Below, piece after piece: positions 53,073 to 60,700 of a stretch of DNA of 64,000 bases; positions within the stretch are counted from its first letter, which is position 1, and the number at the start of each line of letters is the position of its first letter. Below the pieces are notes generated by a model, which saw only the letters and a list, made by a program, of their open reading frames with translations, was not told where the DNA came from and searched no databases. The stretch comes from an uncultured Robiginitomaculum sp. (lineage in GTDB: Bacteria; Pseudomonadota; Alphaproteobacteria; Caulobacterales; Maricaulaceae), in assembly GCA_938010385.1 (NCBI GenBank), contig CALLVD010000024.1, forward strand, positions 1 through 64,000, read 5' to 3'. The translations under genes were made by a program, and so were the position numbers.

Positions 53073-54038
53073 TTATCCTTTCGCGCCGCCGGCCATTTGG
53101 GGCGCGGCCGATTGACGTCCGATGACTTCTTTGCGAACGCTGACGCTCTCGCGCTCGCCGCTGCGGATGATATTGACTTTGGCGGTTGGCACGCCGGCGG
53201 CCGGCGCGGGCAGGGCATCGGCCTTTTTAACCGCCGGCCGTTTGTAATAATTGCGCGTGGGCGCATGGGCCGTTTGCGCGCGCATCAGGCTTTTCTCCGT
53301 CAGGCTTGCCACCGGCGTAATGACCGTCTCGCCGCTCTGGCGCAGGGTCAAAGACAGGGAGCCGATATCCATAGCCAGCACTAATTTTTGCGCGTCAGCC
53401 GGAATCACTTCCAGCGTTACCGTGCCGACGACCTGAACATCAGCAGCGGTTTGGTCGGCGTTTTGGTCCGCGCCCAGCACTTTGATGTTTTGCAAAATAA
53501 TATCTGACGTCAGCTTGCGGGCCTGATCTCCGGTCGCTGTATCGCGGGTCAGGATGACGTCCACATGATCGCCCGGCAGGACAAATCCGGCCACGCCGGC
53601 CACGGCATTGACGCGAATAGAGGCCGCGCGGTAGCCCTCTTTAATCATGGCAGACAAAGATCCGCGTCCGCCCGGCCCGCTGATTTTATTATCCAGCACC
53701 GGCTCATTGGCGCGCACAGCGGTCAGGACAACGGCCGGCGCTTGCGCATCGCCGAGCATAAATGAAAAGCTTGAAAAGCTTCCGGCCGGCACGGCATCTA
53801 CGGGCATATCGACAATGCGCAAATTTTGCGGATCCAGCCGGTCGCCGAAATTAAGATCAATATCGGCGACAACCACAGGCACTGTGTTTACGCTCGCCGG
53901 CGCCGTCAAAGCCGGTCCGGACGGCGCGCCGGCATAGCGGGCCGAGACAGCATCGTTAATCCATCCGCGCGCCAAAATAATTGACATAACGCCGAAGGCG
54001 GCAGACGCCCCTAAAGTGACTAATGTATTGATTCGCAT
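53073..54038 (-). CDS. cpaB: Tad pilus assembly protein CpaB/RcpC
   Basis: Periplasmic inner-membrane-anchored protein of the Tad apparatus. The 321-residue protein has an N-terminal anchor (MRINTLVTLGASAAFGVMSIILARGW), an SAF/flagellar-like beta-clip domain (VVVADIDLNFGDRLDPQNLRIVDMP), and a CpaB-type region (IRVNAVAGVAGFVLPGDHVDVILTRD). It is the first gene of the tad operon and starts 147 bases from the divergent 54185 gene. Confidence 0.94.
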   Translation of the reverse strand: MRINTLVTLGASAAFGVMSIILARGWINDAVSARYAGAPSGPALTAPASVNTVPVVVADIDLNFGDRLDPQNLRIVDMPVDAVPAGSFSSFSFMLGDAQAPAVVLTAVRANEPVLDNKISGPGGRGSLSAMIKEGYRAASIRVNAVAGVAGFVLPGDHVDVILTRDTATGDQARKLTSDIILQNIKVLGADQNADQTAADVQVVGTVTLEVIPADAQKLVLAMDIGSLSLTLRQSGETVITPVASLTEKSLMRAQTAHAPTRNYYKRPAVKKADALPAPAAGVPTAKVNIIRSGERESVSVRKEVIGRQSAAPQMAGGAKG

Positions 54039-54146
54039 GACACCCCTATCTCATTTCAGGCAACCCTGACATGGAAGGATTAAAGGCGGCGTTTAGGAAT
54101 TGTCTTAACAGAAAGTAAATTTTGCAGCCGCTTGGCTTGGCCTGTT

Positions 54147-54160
54147 TTTAAAATTTTAAA
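54147..54160. promoter_or_regulatory. AT palindrome between the tad operon and the 54185 gene
   Basis: TTTAAAATTTTAAA is a perfect 14-base AT palindrome in the divergent promoter region, about 25 bases upstream of the plus-strand start and 109 bases upstream of cpaB. It could be a promoter element or a regulator site; no protein is implied. Confidence 0.3.
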
Positions 54161-54184
54161 GATTTCAGCGTATGGCTTTCGCGT

Positions 54185-54820
54185 ATGATGACGCGATTTA
54201 TTTTTGGCCCGATTGCCGGCGGCCTTCTGCTCTTTGGCGCGGCGGGGCCGCAGGCTTATGCCTCACAAGATGACGGGCCGCTGCGCGTCTTCGGCCTGTC
54301 TGTCGGACAAAGCGCGGCTGATATCGCGCCGGCCCTGTCCGAAACGCCGTTTAAGCCGGCCGAGCGCGAAGCGCGAAAAGAAAAGACGCGCAGCGCTTCG
54401 CTGAAACAATCACGGTTTGTCACCGACGCCGGCGACGCTCTGGTTTTTGATATTGCCGCGCGAAACGGCGGCTTTACCCAGGGCCGCATTATCGGACTGA
54501 ATTACGCCCCGGTGCGCGCCGATGACGGCATAGCGCTGGAGAAAAAGCTGCGCGCGAAATTCGGAAAACCGCTCGTCGGTCACGATTTGGGTAATGACAG
54601 CCATCTTTATGTGTGGGAGCAGCCCGCACCCGAACAAAGCCGCGATTTCGGCGCGCTTTTGACTGTCAGTCTTGAGACCGGAGAGACGTCTGTTCTTAAG
54701 ATCAGCCAATTCAGCCGTCCGGCCGCCTTGTCCGGGACAGTCGCTGCGCCGGTTCGCCGGGCCGCAGGACGCAAGCAGGCCGGAGCCGCAAAAGGGGGTT
54801 TTGCGGGCCCTGTTGACTGA
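54185..54820 (+). CDS. Hypothetical exported protein
   Basis: A 211-residue protein with a signal peptide (MMTRFIFGPIAGGLLLFGAAGPQAYA, cut near SQDD). The mature part has no cysteine and includes LRVFGLSVGQSAADIAP and ALEKKLRAKFGKPLVGHDLGNDSHLYVW; it ends in a basic, Ala/Arg-rich tail. I do not recognise a family. It is divergent from the tad operon and may be linked to cell-surface functions. Two adjacent ATGs leave the start uncertain by one codon. Confidence 0.7.
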   Translation: MMTRFIFGPIAGGLLLFGAAGPQAYASQDDGPLRVFGLSVGQSAADIAPALSETPFKPAEREARKEKTRSASLKQSRFVTDAGDALVFDIAARNGGFTQGRIIGLNYAPVRADDGIALEKKLRAKFGKPLVGHDLGNDSHLYVWEQPAPEQSRDFGALLTVSLETGETSVLKISQFSRPAALSGTVAAPVRRAAGRKQAGAAKGGFAGPVD

Positions 54821-54892
54821 CTCATTCGCAGCTCCGGTCATACAAAATTAAGACTGCTCTTTTAGCCTGACGGCATCTTAAAGGAGCCTATT

Positions 54893-55369
54893 ATGTTTCG
54901 ATCACTGACATTGACGGCGGCGATTGCCGCGATGAGCTTTGGCGCAGCTGCCTCAGCGCTGACCGCCGAGCAAAAAGTTTATAAAGAGGTCCGCACGCAG
55001 ACGCCGACCGGAGAGGTTAAGCTGACGCGCGAGGCGGCCAAATTGGTCACGCCGGGCGAAAATGTTATCTACGCCTTGGAGTTTAAAAACGATAAGGCCG
55101 AGCCGGCAGGTGACATTGTCCTGACCATGCCGATTCCGAAAGATGTAGCTTATATTGAGGGCTCTGCTGAGACGCAGCTGGCCTCTCTGACCTATTCTGC
55201 TGACAATGGCGACAGTTTTTCATCACGGGAGTCTGTCATGACAATCGATAATGACGGGAGCTTGCGCCCGGCCAAGCCTGAAGAGCTGACCCATATTCGC
55301 TGGAGCGTATCCGAAGAGATCGCGCCGAATGCCGGCGGCGAGCTGTCGTTTAAGGGCCGCCTTAAATAA
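54893..55369 (+). CDS. Small exported DUF11-like protein
   Basis: A 158-residue protein with a signal peptide (MFRSLTLTAAIAAMSFGAAASA) and a single beta-rich domain with DUF11-like features: LVTPGENVIYALEFKNDKAEPAGDIVLTMPIPKDVAYIEGSAE resembles the start of a DUF11 repeat. It has no cysteines. Start follows a strong AAGGAG site, and it ends at a strong terminator. It precedes the large DUF11 cluster, but the intervening 1 kb argues for separate transcription. Confidence 0.75.
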   Translation: MFRSLTLTAAIAAMSFGAAASALTAEQKVYKEVRTQTPTGEVKLTREAAKLVTPGENVIYALEFKNDKAEPAGDIVLTMPIPKDVAYIEGSAETQLASLTYSADNGDSFSSRESVMTIDNDGSLRPAKPEELTHIRWSVSEEIAPNAGGELSFKGRLK

Positions 55370-55394
55370 GGTCCTTTAAAGTTTAAAATATTCA

Positions 55395-55428
55395 GCCCGG
55401 CGCCGGTTTTCCCGCGCCGGGCTTTTTT
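55395..55428 (+). terminator. Strong rho-independent terminator
   Basis: GCCCGGCGC (55395-55403) and GCGCCGGGC (55414-55422) form a perfect 9-base stem with a 10-base loop, followed by TTTTTT. It closes the 54893 gene. Confidence 0.92.
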
Positions 55429-55916
55429 GTGCCCGGCCCTTGGCGCGCAGAAAGAAAGCGTGTTGAGCCGGCTAAGGCCGCAGCTTAAAACCCCGCCCTT
55501 TTATTCACGGCTGATATGCGCGATCACAGAAGCGTCGGCGCCGGCCGTTTGGAGGCCGATTAAAGGCGGAAGCTTTTCGCTGCGCCGACTTAATTGTTTT
55601 AAAACTTTGACCGATCTGAATTTCAAAGCTTGCCTGCATTCAGCGTTTTTGCGGACCTGCGCCCTTTCATTGCGCAAGCGGAGATCCGGCGGGCAAAAAG
55701 AATTTTGCGCCCTGAGAATCGCTCGGCGTAAACAGTCTCCTTTTGGCACAGAATTGTTTATGGTAAATTGCGTCTTGCAAAGACTTAAAGGCTTAAGGCA
55801 GGGTTAAGGGTGCTGAAGATTGCGTTAACAGCCTATGCCCGCGTTAAGATTGCGGTCTTTATTAATTAAGATTTTCCGATTGAAAATCTGTAAAAAAGTG
55901 CGTCCCTGCGCGGTCT

Positions 55917-55931
55917 TTAACCGGTTTTTAA
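55917..55931. promoter_or_regulatory. CtrA-type box TTAA-N7-TTAA
   Basis: TTAA CCGGTTT TTAA matches the full CtrA recognition pattern with the exact 7-base spacer. It lies about 520 bases upstream of the acidic surface protein start. The region is rich in TTAA, so a chance match is possible. Confidence 0.4.
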
Positions 55932-56317
55932 TTAACCTTATCAAATCTTAACGCACTTATTTTTGCTATAAGTTTATTAACCGTAAAATTTGACGCGCAG
56001 CGGTAAAGGCTGCGCATTTTTTAAATTTGCGCGCTCTCACAAAGATTTTAAACGGCCGCAAATTGCAGGCTTTATTGCCACGCAAAGAGGACGCGGCGGC
56101 CTAAGCGTTTAAACGCAAAAGAGTTTTTACAAACGGCGCGCGCGGACGGCGAGTTTCAGTATGGCGCAGTTTACGTCTTGTTAGGTAATATTTAAAACGG
56201 CTTGCTAACCGCAAGTCAGAGTTTTGCGTGACAGCGCTTTTTTTAGTCGCTAGCAAACTGCGAGAGAGACGGATCCCCCCATCCTGATACAGTCTTGTGA
56301 ATTCGGCCGGTTTTAAC

Positions 56318-56349
56318 GGGCGGTTTACATGTTTATTTTCAAACCGCCT
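56318..56349 (+). other. Leader hairpin upstream of the acidic surface protein
   Basis: GGGCGGTTT pairs with AAACCGCCT (8 Watson-Crick and one G-U pair) around a 14-base loop, about 105 bases upstream of the start codon, and is followed by the palindrome GGGTTTAAACCC. If transcribed, this would be a structured 5' leader. Confidence 0.4.
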
Positions 56350-56453
56350 GTTTTGCAGGGGGTTTAAACCCTCTGTTTACCACGCTTGTTTGAGCTTGCT
56401 TAAACCCTTTTTGCTACATTTTTCCTCATCACTAATGAAGGAAAGTAAGTGTA

Positions 56454-57641
56454 ATGGGAAATTTATCTAAACTCACGAAAGTACTGCTGGGCGCGTCTGC
56501 CTTGGCCGTATTTTCTGCAGGCACGGCTCACGCCGAAGGCACTGCAGCGGGAACAAATGTGCAAAACACATTTACCCTGGAATACACCGTCGGCACAACG
56601 CCGCAGCCGGTCATTAATACGGACCCGGCCTGTGTGGCATCAGCGACAACGAACTGTACGAACTCACCGACAAACTTTACGGTTGACCGTTTGATCGATT
56701 TGACGGTTGTCAGCAATGGCGACACGACAGTTGTTCCGGGCGCGCAAGACCAAGAGCTTGTGTTTGCTTTGACAAACGAAGGTAACGATGTTCAGGACTA
56801 CACACTTGACCTGGTTAACGAAGCCGGCGATGACTTTGATACAACAGGCCTGACAATCACATATTACTTTGATGATGGCGTTGCAGGTTTCGGCCCGGGC
56901 GATATCGCAGGCACAGCCTATACCTATACACCGGGCTCCGGCGTTAACACGGAAACAATCTCTCCGACCGGAAGTATTGATCCTGCGGCGACGTCACCGA
57001 TTGTTTGGGTTGTTGTAAGCTCTGACGTCCCGACAACAGCGGCTGATCCTGCTGTTATCGATTTGGCTGAAGCTGACATCACATTGATCGCTGATACGGC
57101 CAATGACGGCACAACAGGCGCGACGGCTGTATTGGCTGTTGCGGATACAGGCGGTAACACGCTGACAGGCGCGGCTGAAAACGTCCTTGCCGATATCGAC
57201 TCCGACGGTGCAGGCACAAATGACGGTGCAAATGACGGTAGCTTCGCAGCCACCGGTACTTATATCGTTGCTGACCCTGATCTTGACGCTGTTAAGACAG
57301 TTTCTGTCTTTGCACAGGATGACACAAATTGCGGAACTATTCCGGGCACACCTGTTGCAGGCGCTCTGGCTATTCCGGGTGCATGTGTTGAGTATGTGAT
57401 TACGGTCACAAACAACGGTTCAAATGCCGGTTCTAACGTCACTGATATCGACTTTGCCGATATCCTGCCAAGCGATCTGGAATTCGTCGCGGCTGACGTT
57501 ACAACGTTTGACGCTGCTGATTTAACAGCCCCTGCGGCCAACACAGATTGTGATGCCGGCGCGTGTACAGTTGCTCTGACAGACGCTTCCCTTGACTTCG
57601 GTCAGGTCGGCACAGTCATCATCCGTGCTTTGGTGAAGTAA
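56454..57641 (+). CDS. Extremely acidic secreted surface protein with DUF11-like region
   Basis: A 395-residue protein with a signal peptide (cut near AHAEG). The mature chain has only four Lys/Arg against dozens of Asp/Glu, is rich in Thr, Ala, Val and Asp, and has six cysteines. Its C-terminal third (VKTVSVFAQDD...VEYVITVTNNGSNAGSNVTDIDFADILPSDLEFV) fits a DUF11-type repeat. Third positions differ from neighbours, with many GCT, ACA and GTT codons, suggesting strong expression. The start follows GAAGGAAAG. The composition resembles surface-layer or matrix proteins. It precedes the large outer-membrane protein gene. Function unknown. Confidence 0.83.
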   Translation: MGNLSKLTKVLLGASALAVFSAGTAHAEGTAAGTNVQNTFTLEYTVGTTPQPVINTDPACVASATTNCTNSPTNFTVDRLIDLTVVSNGDTTVVPGAQDQELVFALTNEGNDVQDYTLDLVNEAGDDFDTTGLTITYYFDDGVAGFGPGDIAGTAYTYTPGSGVNTETISPTGSIDPAATSPIVWVVVSSDVPTTAADPAVIDLAEADITLIADTANDGTTGATAVLAVADTGGNTLTGAAENVLADIDSDGAGTNDGANDGSFAATGTYIVADPDLDAVKTVSVFAQDDTNCGTIPGTPVAGALAIPGACVEYVITVTNNGSNAGSNVTDIDFADILPSDLEFVAADVTTFDAADLTAPAANTDCDAGACTVALTDASLDFGQVGTVIIRALVK

Positions 57642-57660
57642 GCTTTACCTGAAAATATCT

Positions 57661-57691
57661 ATCTGCGGCGGAGATGAATGCCGCCGCAGAT
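57661..57691 (+). terminator. Strong hairpin between the acidic protein and the large OM protein gene
   Basis: ATCTGCGGCGG (57661-57671) and CCGCCGCAGAT (57681-57691) form a perfect 11-base stem with a 9-base loop. No immediate U-run follows; ACGCTCTCTCTTTT does. It may be a partial terminator or a 3' end stabiliser that lowers expression of the downstream gene. Confidence 0.6.
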
Positions 57692-57783
57692 ACGCTCTCT
57701 CTTTTAAATTTTTTGGAAAGCCGATTCTACAAATTTCGACAGCCGGGCGCGTTGATACGAAATGAGGATTGGTGGGGTTTGAC

Positions 57784-60700
57784 GTGAATACAATTATCCA
57801 ATTTTGGGTAAAGTGCTTCGCTGTGACTGTTTTGATGTTGGCGTCCCTCTCAGGAGCAGAGGCGCAAAACGCCTCAAGTCTCGGACGCACGGTTACCAAT
57901 GTCGCGACAGTAAGCTATGAGACCGAGTTCGGCTCTCTGACCCTGCAAACCAATCCGGCAGTGTTTACAGTTGAGGCGCGCAGAACAGACTCGACGATTG
58001 AGTTCTTTCGTTTTGCCCCGTCCTCCGACAGTGCCGATTTGATCAAAGTTAACGGCTCTGATTACGCGCCAAGCGGAAATCTCTCCGGACCGTTCACGCA
58101 AACCGGCGCGCCTGTCACAGGCATCGGAAACCTGATTGATTTGTCAAATGCTGTCCCGTTAACCCCGGCAGAGCTTTATGCCACCGGCGAGCTGATGTTT
58201 GTTCGGGTGATTGACCCCGGCCAGAACGGCAATGACAATATTATAGAGACCGTGACAATTACGATTGCCACATCAGGCGCGGATGAAATCGTCCTGCGCC
58301 TTTATGAAAGCGGTCCGGCGACCGGCGAATTTTGGGCTTACGTCCCGACAAGCCGCGATCCGAGCCCGCAACATGATAACCGCCTGACAACCGAGTCAGA
58401 AACGCGCCTGACGGCAACCTATATCGATGCGTTTGACGCCACAGAAGTGTCCGTTGATACCGCCTTGGTTGATCCGTACTGCCGCGTGTTTAACGCGCTG
58501 ACCGGTGATTTGGTCGACGGCGCTGTTGTAACGCTTATGGACCGCGCCACCGGCTTGCCCGCAACTGTGCTGGGCGTTGACGGCGAGTCGATATATCCGT
58601 CCACGGTCACGACCGGCGAAAACACTGAAGATTCCGGCGGCTATGTTTATGAAGTCCGCCAAGGGGAGTTTAAATTCCCGATTTTAATGCCGGGCGATTA
58701 CTATCTCGACGTTGAAACCCCTGAAGGTTTCACGTTCAGTTCCGTCTATCAGCCTGCGCAATTTGCCGGCATTGATAACGGCCCTTACTTAATTGAAGAT
58801 CAGGGCTCTTACGGCGAGACATTTGCGCAGGCTGCATTAGGCCCGCTGCATTTTGATGTGCCGATTGATCCCAAGACTGACATTGTGCTGACCAAAACGG
58901 CGTCCCCGACAATCGCTGATGTCGGTGACTTTATTCGCTATAGTGTGAATATCCAAAACGCCGGTAATGTCGCCTCCACAATGCGCGTTCATGATATGGC
59001 GCCGCGCGGCTTTCGTTTCATCAGCGGCTCATCGCGCGTCAACGCCTTAAAAGTCGCTGACCCTGTGGTCTCCGATAACGGCCAAGAGCTGACCTATACC
59101 CTGCCTGTTTTACAGCCGGGCGAGAGCTATCAACTGCACTACATCATGCAGGTCGGCGCGAACCTGTCCGAAGGTGAGTATGTCAACTCCGCTATGGTTA
59201 TTGATAATGACGGCGTTCAAAGCTCGAATATAGCCCGCGCGGAAGTGACCGTTCGCGAAGAGCTGCTGCGCTCAACCAATACAATTATCGGCCGCGTGGC
59301 AGAATATGCCTGTGACGCCGATGAAGACTGGGCCAAGGAAATCCTGGACGGCACCGGCGTGTCCGGCGTGCGGCTTTATATGGAAACCGGCGAGTACACC
59401 GTCACCGATGAAGACGGCCTGTATCACTTTGAAGGCGTTTCGCCCGGCACTCATGTTGTCCAGGTCGATGAAGAAACTCTGCCGCAAGGCTACGCCGCCA
59501 TGATGTGCGAAGATAACAGCCAATATGCCCGCTTGAAGACGTCGAAATTTATCGACAATAAAGGCGGCGGCATCTGGCGCGCAAACTTCTATCTGGCCCG
59601 AACCGGCGAGATTGATGACAGTATCGGACCAAAGCAGTTTAACGATACAACCGAATATTTGGACTTCGGCTCTGAATGGCTTGAAACCCAAACAGACGCG
59701 ATTGAATGGGTCTATCCGCAAGCGGGTAAAACCCCGTCTGCGCCGTCCGTCAATATCGGTATTAAGCACGCCAAAGGCCAAACGGTCAGCCTGACTTTAA
59801 ATGACAGCCCTGTACCGCTTTTGAACTTTCAGGCGCGCGACAGCAATAAAACCCGTTCGGTTTTAATCAGCCGCTGGCGCAGTGTTGACGTGCTCGACGG
59901 GCAAAATGTCTTTGTGGCGACGGTCAAAAACGCTGACGGCAGTATTGCTGAAACTATCCGCCGCGAGATCTATTTCATCAAAGATATTGCGCGCGCTATT
60001 GCGGCCCCGGATCAGTCCGTGCTGGTCGCTGACGGGCGTACCCATCCGGTGATTGCAGTGCGTATTGAAGACAATGCGGGCCGCCCGGTGCATTCCGGCC
60101 GCAAGCTGAAGGTCGATGTTCAGGAGCCTTATCGTCTTGAGACCTCTGATCGCCTTGAGAGCGTTAATGAGCTGGTCGCGCCCAACGCCTCGCGCGCCGA
60201 TGCCTCTGTGGGCGCAAACGGTATCGCCTTGATCCGCTTGCAGCCGACGCTGCAAACCGGCCGCGCAACCGTTACAGTCACGCTGGATGACGGCCGCACG
60301 GTTGACGTCACGATGTACCTGAAACCTGAAAAACGCGACTGGATTATCATCGGTCTGGCCGAAGGCTCTGCCGGTATGGAGCAGCTTGAAGGCAATAAAA
60401 TTGATCTGTCGGAAAACGGCACTGACATTATTGACGGACGCCTGGCTTTCTTTGCCAAAGGCTTGGTCAAGGGTGACTGGCTGATGACACTGGCGGTGGA
60501 TACCGCTAAGCGCCGCGGCAAGCGGGACGGCGATCTGTTTGAAGAGATTGATCCGAACGCCTATTACACGCTTTACGGTGACCGGTCTTATCAGGAGCAT
60601 GAAGCGCGCTCACGCTATCCCGTTTATCTGAAACTGGAAAAGAACACGTTCTATGCCATGTTCGGCGATTACGACACCAATATGATCGACAGCGAGTTGA

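Larger units (their letters stand above)
55430..56453. other. 1-kb AT-rich non-coding region upstream of the acidic surface protein
   Basis: About 1,020 bases without a supported gene. The latter two-thirds is AT-rich and has many TTAA tetramers. It contains a CtrA-like box (55917-55931), a hairpin (56318-56349) and the palindrome GGGTTTAAACCC (56360-56371). A 126-codon GTG frame at 55427-55807 has no codon bias and no likely ribosome site. Confidence 0.6.

Noticed and set aside
55427-55807. 126-codon frame starting with GTG
   Set aside because: It begins at the terminator U-tract, lacks a ribosome site, and its codon use does not match local genes.
56229-56238. TGACAGCGCT, a half match to the LacI operators
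   Set aside because: Only one arm matches; the right half is TTTT. Chance match in an unrelated region.
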